In this document: one piece after another, positions 43,704-53,368 of the stretch | Numbering within the stretch: the first letter of the stretch is position 1 | How the letters are laid out: every line of letters begins with the position of its first letter | Assembly: GCA_964653095.1 (NCBI GenBank) | Contig: CAZZEH010000020.1 | Coordinates: 3,001-67,000 of the forward strand | From: JAMLHH01 sp964653095 | GTDB taxonomy: Bacteria; Bacteroidota; Bacteroidia; Chitinophagales; JADIYW01 | Direction of reading: 5' to 3' | Length of the DNA: 64,000 nucleotides | The notes under the pieces: generated by a model | The model's input: only the letters and a program-made list of their open reading frames with translations | The model's database searches: none | What the model was told of the DNA's origin: nothing | Position numbers and translations under genes: made by a program

Positions 43704-45464
43704 TTACCAACTGCTGCCTCCGCCCCCGCCAAAGCCCCCGCCGGAAGAACCTCCGCCAAAGTTTCCGGACTTGCTGTTGGAAGGTGCACTGACCATGTTT
43801 GATTGCGTTTTGGACATACTGCCGGTAAAGGATTTTGCAAATTGATTGAGGGTGCCGTTAAAATTTGTTCCCGACAATCCCGGATTACTGTACCAGTTTG
43901 GAGGAGGAATATTTAATTTATCAAATTTTGAAGCCCAATTTTTTAACAGACCAAAAGCAAGAGCATAACTCATGGTTTTTTCAAAGTATCCTGGATCTTC
44001 ATCTAACAGGTGTCTGATTTGATTGGTTTTTGCGAGCTTAATGAACTGTCTGAAACCTTTCAGTTCGGAAGAAGCCCGTGTTCCGATTTTATTTTTCTTT
44101 CGCATGAAAAAGCTCATAGCCATTAAAAAAACAGATACTGCTGCAGAAACTCCGGCAGCTATAAAGCCAAAAAAGAATAGCAATAGTGGAGTCAGGACGA
44201 AGAGCGATAAGACAGAAAAAGTAAAAGACCAGAGTTTTGCTTTCTCTCCCGAAGGCTCATAATATTTTTTAGCACTTTTTCTTAGTTCAGTTTTAGCCTC
44301 TGCCATCGTTTTGTAAAAGCTGTCTTTCAGGCTGCTTATGAGAACAGAATCTTTTGTTTCATTGCCATCACTGTCGAAAATATTTTTCAGGAGATACAAT
44401 GTCTTTTTCTTCTCCGCAAACAGTCCGTTGAATAAAATTCGTTCATACGCGGGGGCATCTTTAGGGAGTTCTCCGAGCTTAGTTAACTTAGTATCTGCCC
44501 GGCTAAAAAAGCCTTTTTTGGGAATTTCCTCAACTTCTATCAGACCGTCGTACCCCCATTTCGGAATCAATGCAACCAAGTCAGAGGCATCTTCTCTTTC
44601 GTTGATAAGGTATCCGGCCATTGCCGGGTCAACACCATCAGGCGGAAAATAAGAAGTTAGAGAAATAACCGAATCGTCCTTTCCGAATCTCAGCCATGTC
44701 AGAAAGAAAGCAGCTGTTGTAAAAAGTAACAGAAAAATCCATATAAAATCTTTTGGTTCTATTAAAGAGGGAGGAGTTATGGCAAACAAATCTGCAGGGA
44801 GTTTAATCAGAACTGTGACATTTTCTCCACGTTTGGAAGACCACCCCGGAAGGCTGGAGCCGGAATAAATACCGTTTTTATACTGAAAAATGAATTCTTC
44901 TGTCGGTTTTGTAATGCCGGAAAATCCGGAATAGGTAAAGCAGTTGTCAGATGAAAGTTCTGCTCCGTCGGGAAGAATAACTCTGAAATTGATTTGTTTG
45001 AAAACTGCCTGCCATTCCGAAGCTTTTATATTCCAGTAAAATTGTACAATGCTGTCGTTGCTTATCATTGCATTGCGGACACGATACTGAATGTGATAGC
45101 TTTGGTCGCCGCTGACTAATTGCTTAGGGTCTCCGATTTTTATTTTTTCATAGCCGTTAAGTGTTTGCATGAATGCCGGAGAAACAGAAAACTTATGATT
45201 AAGTACTTTTATTCGATCGATTTTCAGAGTTCGTTTTTCTGTGTGTTGAGCTTCATCCTGAAAATTGTATTTAGTCACAATTTCTCTGATAATACCGTGC
45301 TTGGACTCAAAGAAATTTATATCATATTTTTCAGAAACATCTAATGTTCCGTCTGCATGCACGTGTATTTCAGCATTAAAATGATTTACGTGAAACCCCT
45401 GCCCTGAAGTTCTGAGATAAAGTGTTAACGACAGTCCCAGCAAAAAAAATATTTTACCATTCAT
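43704..45464 (-). CDS. DUF2207 family membrane protein
   Basis: A 586-residue protein with signal peptide (MNGKIFFLLGLSLTLYLRTSG) and an extracytoplasmic DUF2207 domain (FNAEIHVHADGTLDVSEKYD, HGIIREIVTKYNF). Further on come a membrane helix near 250 (FIWIFLLLFTTAAFFLTWL), a cytosolic region, two further helices near 405-440, and a terminal Gly/Ser-rich tail ending GGGFGGGGGSSW, which is typical of the family. Start taken at ATG 45464; the longer reading uses a TTG. Its usual partner LemA is nearby. Function unknown. Confidence 0.88.
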   Translation of the reverse strand: MNGKIFFLLGLSLTLYLRTSGQGFHVNHFNAEIHVHADGTLDVSEKYDINFFESKHGIIREIVTKYNFQDEAQHTEKRTLKIDRIKVLNHKFSVSPAFMQTLNGYEKIKIGDPKQLVSGDQSYHIQYRVRNAMISNDSIVQFYWNIKASEWQAVFKQINFRVILPDGAELSSDNCFTYSGFSGITKPTEEFIFQYKNGIYSGSSLPGWSSKRGENVTVLIKLPADLFAITPPSLIEPKDFIWIFLLLFTTAAFFLTWLRFGKDDSVISLTSYFPPDGVDPAMAGYLINEREDASDLVALIPKWGYDGLIEVEEIPKKGFFSRADTKLTKLGELPKDAPAYERILFNGLFAEKKKTLYLLKNIFDSDGNETKDSVLISSLKDSFYKTMAEAKTELRKSAKKYYEPSGEKAKLWSFTFSVLSLFVLTPLLLFFFGFIAAGVSAAVSVFLMAMSFFMRKKNKIGTRASSELKGFRQFIKLAKTNQIRHLLDEDPGYFEKTMSYALAFGLLKNWASKFDKLNIPPPNWYSNPGLSGTNFNGTLNQFAKSFTGSMSKTQSNMVSAPSNSKSGNFGGGSSGGGFGGGGGSSW

Positions 45465-45538
45465 AGCGGCTGCAGTGTAGAATGACAATATACTGAAAAT
45501 GCCTTAAGCCCGCTATATGTGACCTTGAGTTTTAAAAT

Positions 45539-45569
45539 CAAAAAAGGCTGTCGATAATTGAACAGCCTT
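45539..45569 (-). terminator. rho-independent terminator of the leuA-leuC-leuD genes
   Basis: Stem AAGGCTGT / ACAGCCTT with a ten-base loop followed on the minus strand by a T run, about 30 bases after the leuD stop codon. Confidence 0.8.
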
Positions 45570-45597
45570 CTTGAATGTATATATTCCTGAGGAAAAT

Positions 45598-46188
45598 TTA
45601 ATTTATTCTTGCTTTTTCAAAAGCAGCGATTCTGTCCCGTATGCTTAAAAGATAATCGATGTCGTCATAGCCGTTAATCAGGCAATTCTTTTTATATGGA
45701 TTAATCTCAAAAGTTTGCTTTACTCCCATATCGGGAATTTCTAAAGTTTCATTTTCTAAATCTACTATAATTTCTGTTTCGGGATGTGCTTCGACCTGAG
45801 CTAAAATTTTCTTCAGTAAATCGTCTTCCACTATTAACGGCAAAAGTCCGTTGTTGAGTGCATTATTCCTAAAAATATCTGCAAAAAAGCTGGAAATAAC
45901 AACCCTAAAACCATAATCGGTCAATGCCCAAGCGGCATGCTCTCTGCTGCTCCCACAACCAAAGTTTCTTCCTGCGATTAATACCTTACCGGAGAATTTA
46001 CTGTTGTTCAGTACAAAACTTTCTTTCGGAGTATTGTCTGAATTATATCTCCAGTCCCGGAACAGATTTTTACCAAATCCGTCTCTTGTAGTGGCTTTCA
46101 AAAATCTTGCAGGAATAATTTGATCCGTGTCAATGTCTTCAACAGGAAGCGGTACGGCTGTGGTTTTTAAATAGTCAAACTTTTCCAT
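45598..46188 (-). CDS. leuD: 3-isopropylmalate dehydratase small subunit
   Basis: A 196-residue swivel-domain subunit of isopropylmalate isomerase. Motifs: PVEDIDTDQIIPARFLK near residue 18 and VLIAGRNFGCGSSREHAAWA near 70, which contributes active-site residues. The length is standard. It lies 24 bases after leuC on the same strand and pairs with LeuC to convert 2- to 3-isopropylmalate. Confidence 0.95.
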   Translation of the reverse strand: MEKFDYLKTTAVPLPVEDIDTDQIIPARFLKATTRDGFGKNLFRDWRYNSDNTPKESFVLNNSKFSGKVLIAGRNFGCGSSREHAAWALTDYGFRVVISSFFADIFRNNALNNGLLPLIVEDDLLKKILAQVEAHPETEIIVDLENETLEIPDMGVKQTFEINPYKKNCLINGYDDIDYLLSIRDRIAAFEKARIN

Positions 46189-46212
46189 TTTTATCTTTTT
46201 TGTTTAATTCAT

Positions 46213-47595
46213 TTAATCCATTAGCTCTCTGACATCTGTAATCTTACCGGTAATAGCTGCTGCTGCTGCCGTCAGAGGACTTGCCAGAATTGTTCTTGCT
46301 CCCGGTCCCTGACGACCTTCAAAGTTTCTGTTGGAAGTGGATATACAATATTTCCCTGCCGGAACTTTATCTTCATTCATTCCCAAACATGCAGAGCAAC
46401 CTGACTCTCGAAGCGCCATGCCCGCATCACGGAGGATTTTATCTATTCCCTCCGCTCTGGCCTGCATTTCCACCTGTTTAGAACCCGGCACAATCCATAC
46501 CGTCACATTATCCGCTTTTTTCTTCCCTTTTATAAGGCTTGCAAACATCCTTAGGTCTTCCATACGTGAGTTTGTACAACTTCCCATGAATACATAATCA
46601 ATAGGTTTTCCCAACATGGGCTCACCTTTTTTGTACCCCATGTATGCCAATGACTTTTCAAGACCTGCATCGTTCTCATCCGGTATGGTTCCATCTACTT
46701 TTATACCCATTCCCGGATTGGTTCCGTATGTCACCATAGGAGCAATATCATCGGCATCAAAAGTGTATTCTAAGTCAAAAACCGCATCTTCATCGGTGTA
46801 TAATGATTTCCAGTATTCTTTTGCCTTTTCAAAATCCTCTCCTTTCGGTGCAAACTCTCTGCCTTTGATATATTCGAAAGTAGTTTCATCCGGAGCAATC
46901 ATTCCGCCCCGCGCGCCCATCTCAATACTCATATTACAGATGGACATTCTGGCTTCCATAGACAAATTGCGTATTGTGGATCCCGCAAACTCTACGAAAT
47001 GACCGGTACCTCCACTCGCGGTAATCTTGGAAATGATATAGAGAATAATATCTTTTGATACGACACCTTTTCTCAATTTACCCTCTATGTTGATTCGCAT
47101 TTTTTTTGGTTTGGACTGCAGAATAGACTGAGTCGCAAGAACCTGCTCTACTTCGGATGTACCGATACCAAAAGCCACTGCACCGAATGCTCCGTGAGTA
47201 GATGTGTGGCTGTCACCGCATACAATAGTTACGCCCGGCTGAGTAATCCCCAGCTGCGGACCTATCACGTGTACGATTCCCTGAAACGGGTGTCCCAATC
47301 CGTATAACTCTATTCCAAAATCTTCGCAGTTTTTGATAAGAGTTTCTACCTGATGCCTTGACAGAGCTTCCTTAATGGGCAAATGCTGGTTTATAGTCGG
47401 AATATTATGATCTACCGTAGCTACAGTGCTTTCAGGTCTGAAAACCGGAATTCCTCTTTTCCTTAATCCTGCAAAAGCCTGAGGAGTAGTGACTTCGTGA
47501 ATAAAATGTTTATCGATGTAAATGACTTGCGGGCCGTCCGGAATGGATTCTACCACATGACTGTCCCACACCTTTTCAAATAATGTCTTTCCCAT
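46213..47595 (-). CDS. leuC: 3-isopropylmalate dehydratase large subunit
   Basis: A 460-residue aconitase-family protein. The iron-sulfur ligands are in VFMGSCTNSRMED and in the CxxC of SGCSACLGMNEDK. Substrate motifs VTIVCGDSHTSTHGAFGA and NRNFEGRQGPGARTILASP are intact. It works with LeuD in leucine biosynthesis. It sits between leuA and leuD on the same strand with gaps of 72 and 24 bases. Confidence 0.96.
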   Translation of the reverse strand: MGKTLFEKVWDSHVVESIPDGPQVIYIDKHFIHEVTTPQAFAGLRKRGIPVFRPESTVATVDHNIPTINQHLPIKEALSRHQVETLIKNCEDFGIELYGLGHPFQGIVHVIGPQLGITQPGVTIVCGDSHTSTHGAFGAVAFGIGTSEVEQVLATQSILQSKPKKMRINIEGKLRKGVVSKDIILYIISKITASGGTGHFVEFAGSTIRNLSMEARMSICNMSIEMGARGGMIAPDETTFEYIKGREFAPKGEDFEKAKEYWKSLYTDEDAVFDLEYTFDADDIAPMVTYGTNPGMGIKVDGTIPDENDAGLEKSLAYMGYKKGEPMLGKPIDYVFMGSCTNSRMEDLRMFASLIKGKKKADNVTVWIVPGSKQVEMQARAEGIDKILRDAGMALRESGCSACLGMNEDKVPAGKYCISTSNRNFEGRQGPGARTILASPLTAAAAAITGKITDVRELMD

Positions 47596-47667
47596 AAATT
47601 AAGGATTTTTAAAAACCGCAACAATTCTTTGCAAAAAAGAGAAGCTGCAGATTTTTAACTATAAAAA

Positions 47668-49158
47668 TTAAAGTTTATTAAGTGCGTCTAAATAAGCTTT
47701 TACTGATGCTAATACAATATCGGTATCTGTGCCAAAACCGTAGAAAAATGCTCCGTCTCTTGAAATCTGAATATGTACTTTACCCACATCATCACTCCCT
47801 CCGGTAATGGCCTGTACAAGATATTCTTCGAGTTTAATTTGTTTTTGTACGATGCTGTCAATTGCTTTAAATGCTGCATCCACAGGACCGTTTCCATCAG
47901 CTTCTGCTTTGAATTCTTCTTTGTCTTTTACCAAAGTTACAATTGCCCGGGAACCTGAATCTATTTTGCTGTGTACATCCAGAGAATGAAGTCGGTACAT
48001 AGTATTGTCTTTGCTGTGTCCCAGCAAGTCTAGCAAATCTTCGTCATAAACTTCCTTTTTCTTGTCAGCCATTTCCAGAAACTTGGTATAAATAACGTCC
48101 AACTCTTCCTGTGGCAAAGGAAAACCGATTTGCTCAAGTCTGTATTTCAGTGCGGCGCGTCCGCTTCTTGCAGTCAGTACAATCAGAGATTTAGGTATTC
48201 CTACATCCTGAGGGTCAATAATCTCATAGTTTTCCCGATTTTTTAATACTCCGTCCTGATGAATTCCGGAAGAATGTGAAAAGGCATTTCTTCCAACAAT
48301 TGCTTTATTAGGCTGAACCGGCATTTTCATCAGACGTGTAATCAGCCTGCTGGTTGGGTATATTCTTTTAATATTGATATTGGTATGGAGTTTAAGAGTT
48401 TCTTTGTGTGAACGCAATACCATGGCTACTTCTTCCAAAGAAGTGTTCCCGGCACGCTCTCCGATACCGTTTACAGTGACTTCTGCCTGTCTGGCTCCGG
48501 CTCTGAGTCCGGCGATTGAATTGGCTGTGGCAAGTCCCAAATCATTATGACAGTGTACAGATAGAATTGCCTTGTCAATATTAGGCACATTATTCATCAG
48601 ATAGCTGATTTTTTCATAATACTGCTCAGGCAGGCAGTATCCGGTAGTATCCGGAATATTGACTACAGTAGCTCCGCTGGCAATAACTGTTTCGACCATT
48701 TTTGCGAGAAATGCCAAATCTGCTCTTCCGGCATCTTCACAGAAAAACTCTACATCATCCACAATGTTTCTGGCAAATTTTGCTGCCCAGGCAGCTCTTT
48801 CCAATATGTCTTCTCTCGTGGTTCTGAGTTTATTGACAATATGAATATCAGAACTTCCGATTCCGGTATGGATTCTTGCTCTTTCCGCAAATTTCAGAGC
48901 ATCCGCTGCGCATTCAATATCTTTTTGAACTGCACGGGTCAGGGCACAGATAACAGGTTTGCGGACAACTTTTGAAACCTCAACAACTGAGTTAAAATCT
49001 CCGGGACTTGAAATTGGAAATCCGGCTTCGAGAATATCTACACCCAATTCCTCTAAAGCCAGTCCGACTTCAATTTTCTCCACCGTATTTAATTGACAAC
49101 CCGGAACCTGTTCTCCATCTCTCAGTGTGGTGTCAAAAATGTATATCCTGTCACTCAT
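47668..49158 (-). CDS. leuA: 2-isopropylmalate synthase
   Basis: A 496-residue first enzyme of leucine biosynthesis, condensing acetyl-CoA with 2-oxoisovalerate. The N-terminal barrel has IFDTTLRDGEQVPGCQLN at the start, the metal ligands in LSVHCHNDLGLATANS, and GIGERAGNTSLEEVAMVL. The C-terminal LeuA dimer domain (about residues 370-496, ending HIQISRDGAFFYGFGTDTDI) suggests feedback control by leucine. It is the promoter-proximal gene of leuACD. No attenuator or leucine-codon leader peptide is evident in the 160 bases upstream. Confidence 0.94.
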   Translation of the reverse strand: MSDRIYIFDTTLRDGEQVPGCQLNTVEKIEVGLALEELGVDILEAGFPISSPGDFNSVVEVSKVVRKPVICALTRAVQKDIECAADALKFAERARIHTGIGSSDIHIVNKLRTTREDILERAAWAAKFARNIVDDVEFFCEDAGRADLAFLAKMVETVIASGATVVNIPDTTGYCLPEQYYEKISYLMNNVPNIDKAILSVHCHNDLGLATANSIAGLRAGARQAEVTVNGIGERAGNTSLEEVAMVLRSHKETLKLHTNINIKRIYPTSRLITRLMKMPVQPNKAIVGRNAFSHSSGIHQDGVLKNRENYEIIDPQDVGIPKSLIVLTARSGRAALKYRLEQIGFPLPQEELDVIYTKFLEMADKKKEVYDEDLLDLLGHSKDNTMYRLHSLDVHSKIDSGSRAIVTLVKDKEEFKAEADGNGPVDAAFKAIDSIVQKQIKLEEYLVQAITGGSDDVGKVHIQISRDGAFFYGFGTDTDIVLASVKAYLDALNKL

Positions 49159-49319
49159 TATTTAGCCTTTTCGATTTAAGCAAACCCATAAAAATAAAGC
49201 TTTTAAGCTATTGAAAGTTTATTTACAGGTCTTAATTTATTGTAAATTTGATATTTAAGAAAAGAAAAACTAATTTCTGAAATTGTTTTCAGAAATATTA
49301 GATGTGTTTTCAGAAATCT

Positions 49320-50027
49320 TTATAATCCGTTAATAGCGAATCCGATTGAGAAAGGAGTCATTTTTGGACCTTTGTCGTTAAACACTTCTGACAGCGAATA
49401 ATATGCAAATAAGTTCCAAATACCGTATCCGCCTCTCAGCATAACTCCGTATCTGAATTTGTTGAGATGTTCGATATTATATTTCTTAAACTTTTCTCCA
49501 TTCCCAAAATCATCTCCTTTGTACTTCCATTTATTTTGCACCATATATCCCACTTTGAAGCCGGCAGCCAACTTCCACGAAGTACCTTTTTTATTAAGAG
49601 GCGACCGATATCTGAGTTCTACCGGAATATCAATATAGGATAAGGCAATCTTAGACTTCTTTACTTTTATTCCCTCCTCAAATGAATTGAAATGTGTACC
49701 CAGAGAGTCAGAGCTAATATGGTATTTCATGAAATAATTATTGTTCCCGACTCCTATTCCGGGAGCAATACTGAATCTTGAATGACCCAACACAACGTCA
49801 TAAGTAAAATAGACATTAGCTCCTCTTGAAAAGCCCTTAGTCTTAATACTGTCCGGAAGATTTAAAAGCATATCATAAGACAATTCTACTACTAACCTGT
49901 CTGAAGATTTGTTGATGCTTTTCTTAAACTCTATAAAATCATCTGATGTCTCCAAAACTGTTTCCTGAGCAGTCAGAGTATGAGATAATGTTATGATTAA
50001 TAAAAGAGGAATATATATTTTCTGCAT
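49320..50027 (-). CDS. outer-membrane beta-barrel protein
   Basis: A 235-residue protein with signal peptide (MQKIYIPLLLIITLSHTLTAQ) and barrel-like strands: GANVYFTYDVVLGHSRFSIA, KIALSYIDIPVELRYRSP, SWKLAAGFKVGYMVQNKWKY, RYGVMLRGGYGIWNLFAYYS. This matches the PorT-like barrel family of Bacteroidota; it is only loosely similar to the barrel gene at 9551. It has no clear operon partner and no assigned function. Confidence 0.72.
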   Translation of the reverse strand: MQKIYIPLLLIITLSHTLTAQETVLETSDDFIEFKKSINKSSDRLVVELSYDMLLNLPDSIKTKGFSRGANVYFTYDVVLGHSRFSIAPGIGVGNNNYFMKYHISSDSLGTHFNSFEEGIKVKKSKIALSYIDIPVELRYRSPLNKKGTSWKLAAGFKVGYMVQNKWKYKGDDFGNGEKFKKYNIEHLNKFRYGVMLRGGYGIWNLFAYYSLSEVFNDKGPKMTPFSIGFAINGL

Positions 50028-50092
50028 AATTGTTTTTTTCCTGATAATAATTCTGTCAACAAAAGTAACACTTTCTTTAAAGTATTCTTCTG

Positions 50093-51799
50093 TCAGAAAT
50101 GAATTGGGACATCATAATAATGATTAAATAGTCTGGTATTGAGTCCTATACTGAACAATTTTGTGTCTAAAGAATTAGGAAGATTGATATCTGTACTGTA
50201 TTTTCTTATCTGAATTTTTGCTTCGAGCAACATATTTATTTTTGGATTTAAAATATAGCCAAACGAAAATTCTCCATTTAATACTTTATAGGCCAAAAGC
50301 CCTTGTCCGATAGTTACTTTGTCCAAATAAGCCGCCTCATCTTTTGAAAGCATAATGTCTGTCCCCACATTTAATTCAGTACCGTCCACGGAACTTCTCC
50401 CTCCATTCACTTTGAGTCCGGCAACAAATCTTTTATATCTGTAATCTGCCAAAAACAAAAACTCATCAAATCCTGCTCCCATAGGATGAGCCAATGCCTG
50501 ATTGTAATGAGAGTAATGCAAAACGGAGTCAGTCGCATTTTGATAACTGTATGGACGGACAATATTATACTCTGCCTGGAGGTTTAAATTTTTCACTCCG
50601 AAGGCATCATAATATTTGGCACCTGCCTGCAGACCTGTACGATTATCTACTGACCTCAGATCTCCGGAAAATTCATTCACCATAATTTGTCCGTACAGCA
50701 CGATATGTTTAGGCAGGTTGATGCTGGCATTAAAACCGTACAGTTTATTTGCATCCAGATTTTTTTGCAACGCCCGAATACCAATGATTGGATTTAAATA
50801 ATTGGCATCAAATTTTTTCTTTCCGTCCCAAGTGGTACTTCTCCATATCAGACCCTCAAAAATTCCGAGAGACAGCCAAGGTGCAGCGGCAAAACTCAGA
50901 TAATTAAAGTTGGCTAACTTTTTAGGAAAGCCCAACGTAAAGTCAGTTTCTGTGCGGATATCATTGAGAAGTTCCGTATAAATATTTACATATTTCAATC
51001 GCCAAAACTGTGTCGAAAATTTGATGTAGGGATATGAAAATGAGTTATCACTCAACAATAAGGAACGATACCCATCACCAATAAAATGCTTGCCATGACC
51101 CAATTCTACATTAAAATACCGGTTTGGGGCAAAGTGTATATAACCTATTGCCTGTGAAAAATCAAAGCCGTTTTCTTTGAAGTTTCGAACTTTTCCCTGT
51201 CCGGGTGCGGTTCTCGTTCTTAAAATAAATGGACGAATATACTGCGGAAAAACTGCCTGAGTTTCCAAGAAAGCAGTATAAACGGATACTTTGCTTCCGA
51301 TATTTGCTTTAATCTCTACACCTCTCAGGTTATACGAATATTTATTTTCAGCATTCCCTTTACCAAATGCAAAATGCAAGACAGGATTGGCAGCAATGTA
51401 AAATTTTCTCTTGTGGTATGAGGTTTCGGTACGATTGATTACTATGGTATCACCATCTTCCTCAATGATTTCTACAGGCTTTATAAAACCACTTTCATCA
51501 AATCTTATCCAGTCCTCATATCCGATTAGATTAATGGCCTTCTTAAACCCGTTTGTCGGACTTTTCTTTTGAAGCCCGTATGTCGTATCAGGAAACACAA
51601 ATTCATAAACCTCGGACTCTATATAAGGCTTGACCGAAGTATGAAAAGGCTTGTTTTTATCAGTCTTGTACAAATATTTTTCATAATTCAGCCTGTGTGT
51701 TCTGTTTACAGGTAAGTTTAGCTGTTGGGCAATTAATTGCTGAGCGGAACAAAATGCCAGCATTAAAATTATGAGGTTAATAAGCTTTTTCCTGTCCAC
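50093..51799 (-). CDS. RemB/Wzi-like outer-membrane protein
   Basis: A 568-residue protein starting at GTG with a signal peptide (LINLIILMLAFCSAQQLIAQ), then a conserved barrel with SVYTAFLETQAVFPQYIRPF, NVELGHGKHFIGDGYRSLLL and TQFWRLKYVNIYTELLND. The GHGKHFIGDGYRSLLLSD segment and layout are like the gliding-motility protein RemB and Wzi-type capsule-assembly barrels, which hold polysaccharide at the surface. It begins within the end of the upstream sugar transferase gene (23-base overlap), which supports a polysaccharide role. Confidence 0.72.
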   Translation of the reverse strand: MDRKKLINLIILMLAFCSAQQLIAQQLNLPVNRTHRLNYEKYLYKTDKNKPFHTSVKPYIESEVYEFVFPDTTYGLQKKSPTNGFKKAINLIGYEDWIRFDESGFIKPVEIIEEDGDTIVINRTETSYHKRKFYIAANPVLHFAFGKGNAENKYSYNLRGVEIKANIGSKVSVYTAFLETQAVFPQYIRPFILRTRTAPGQGKVRNFKENGFDFSQAIGYIHFAPNRYFNVELGHGKHFIGDGYRSLLLSDNSFSYPYIKFSTQFWRLKYVNIYTELLNDIRTETDFTLGFPKKLANFNYLSFAAAPWLSLGIFEGLIWRSTTWDGKKKFDANYLNPIIGIRALQKNLDANKLYGFNASINLPKHIVLYGQIMVNEFSGDLRSVDNRTGLQAGAKYYDAFGVKNLNLQAEYNIVRPYSYQNATDSVLHYSHYNQALAHPMGAGFDEFLFLADYRYKRFVAGLKVNGGRSSVDGTELNVGTDIMLSKDEAAYLDKVTIGQGLLAYKVLNGEFSFGYILNPKINMLLEAKIQIRKYSTDINLPNSLDTKLFSIGLNTRLFNHYYDVPIHF

Positions 51800-53192
51800 G
51801 AATCATATTGAAAATAGTCAAAAAAATTATCCGAATATCCAATAAAAAACTCCAGTTTTCCAGATACCAAATATCGGCGCGTACTCGGTCTTCCATATCT
51901 TTCGGATCTTTTGTTTCCCCTCTGAAACCATTCACCTGAGCCCAGCCTGTAATGCCCGGCTTGATAAAGTGGCGTACCATAAACTTATCTATTATCTTGG
52001 AATACTCTTCTGTGTGCTTTAGCATGTGAGGTCTTGGTCCTATTATCGACATCTGCCCCAAAAGTACATTGATGAATTGAGGTATTTCATCGAGATTGGT
52101 TTTTCTCAGAAAAGACCCCAGTGGCGTAATACGAGAATCATTTTTAGTGGCCTGCAGCACATCTGCCTTATCATTGACGTACATAGTACGAAATTTATAC
52201 ACCTCAAAAGGCTTGTTTTTAATACCGGTTCTTTCCTGAATGAAAAATACCGGTCCTTTAGAAGTCAGTTTAATCAGCAAAGAAATTAAAGGGATCAGCC
52301 ACCAAAGGACAGTCACAAAAACGAGTAATGTAAATATGAAGTCAAAAGCTCTTTTCACTAACCTGTTCAGAAAGTTTTCCAGTGGCTCTTTCCGCATCAT
52401 CATGACCGGATATGTGCCGTAATAATCAATTTCTACCTTGTGCAATTGGTTGGTGAGAAAATGACTGAAGTCAGGGACAATTTTCATCCTGATAAGCTGC
52501 TTATCTGCAAAGGATATTAAGTCTTTTATTTTTTCTTCCTGCTTGTAAGGAAGTGCGCAGAATATTTCATCCACGTGATGTTCTACTGCAAATTTTTTGC
52601 TGTCATGGACATTACCGGCTATTAAATTCTGTACTTCCGGGAATCGTTCCGGTTCATCGTCAAAGAAACCGAGAAAATTTAATCCGTATTCTATTTTGTT
52701 GTCCAGCATTTTCTTGAATGCCTGTCCTGTCGTGCCGGCTCCTATGATAATAGCTCTTCTGTTATTGTAGCCCTTTGATCGGTAAAACCGAACTATCTTT
52801 ATAAATCCAAATCGCCAAGTTGTGGAAAGAACAAACATCCCTATGTAAGTGTACAGCAACACTTCCCGGGACAGTTTAAATGTATTGTTGAAGTCTTTGA
52901 AAACTACGATATAAGAAAAGACAAGGACTACCTGAAAAAAGAACAGTTTGAGCTGAATCAGTAAAGTGGTTGCAAATCTTGTATTGCGGTACATGCCAAA
53001 CATACCGCTTAATTTTGCAGACAGCAGGTAAATAAGGTTTAAATAGACAAAAAGCTGCTGGTACTTATTGTCTAAAAGGTAATAGAAGTTCCCGGTTGAT
53101 AAGTAGATTGCAGACAAATAGCTTAACAGCAGGAAAAATATATCCCCCACAGAATGAATAAAAACATACAGGTTGGTTTTTCTATTTTTCAT
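51777..53192 (-). CDS. polyprenyl glycosylphosphotransferase (WcaJ-type initiating enzyme)
   Basis: A 471-residue protein starting at the ATG at 53190-53192, with a GTG immediately before it as an alternative. Four N-terminal membrane helices, a Rossmann-like domain (AIIIGAGTTGQAFKKML), a fifth helix, then the bacterial sugar-transferase domain: KRAFDFIFTLLVFVTVLWWL, FKTRTM-type motif here EVYKFRTMYVND, LRKTNLDEIPQFINVLLGQM and IGPRPHM. It moves a sugar phosphate to undecaprenyl phosphate at the inner membrane and so starts synthesis of a repeat-unit polysaccharide. The overlapping RemB/Wzi-like gene may act in its export or attachment. Confidence 0.9.
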   Translation of the reverse strand: MKNRKTNLYVFIHSVGDIFFLLLSYLSAIYLSTGNFYYLLDNKYQQLFVYLNLIYLLSAKLSGMFGMYRNTRFATTLLIQLKLFFFQVVLVFSYIVVFKDFNNTFKLSREVLLYTYIGMFVLSTTWRFGFIKIVRFYRSKGYNNRRAIIIGAGTTGQAFKKMLDNKIEYGLNFLGFFDDEPERFPEVQNLIAGNVHDSKKFAVEHHVDEIFCALPYKQEEKIKDLISFADKQLIRMKIVPDFSHFLTNQLHKVEIDYYGTYPVMMMRKEPLENFLNRLVKRAFDFIFTLLVFVTVLWWLIPLISLLIKLTSKGPVFFIQERTGIKNKPFEVYKFRTMYVNDKADVLQATKNDSRITPLGSFLRKTNLDEIPQFINVLLGQMSIIGPRPHMLKHTEEYSKIIDKFMVRHFIKPGITGWAQVNGFRGETKDPKDMEDRVRADIWYLENWSFLLDIRIIFLTIFNMIRGQEKAY

Positions 53193-53275
53193 CACCTCAG
53201 AACCTTTTCAAAAAAGCGGAGTTTATATAAAGCATGTAAATTTAATAGTTTATATACATTTAATTACCTTTTGGC

Positions 53276-53283
53276 TAACTTTA
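53276..53283 (+). promoter_or_regulatory. candidate -7 box (TAACTTTA) for recA
   Basis: The same TAACTTTA octamer as at 7628 and 41007. It is 86 bases before the recA ATG, so it would give a long leader. No -33 TTTG at the expected spacing. No SOS-box-like palindrome is evident to me. Confidence 0.25.
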
Positions 53284-53368
53284 CCTGTTTACTTTGGCTT
53301 TCTTTCCAAAATAAATATGTGAAGGTAGGATAAAAACTAATATATTAACAAACTTATTAAAATAAAAT

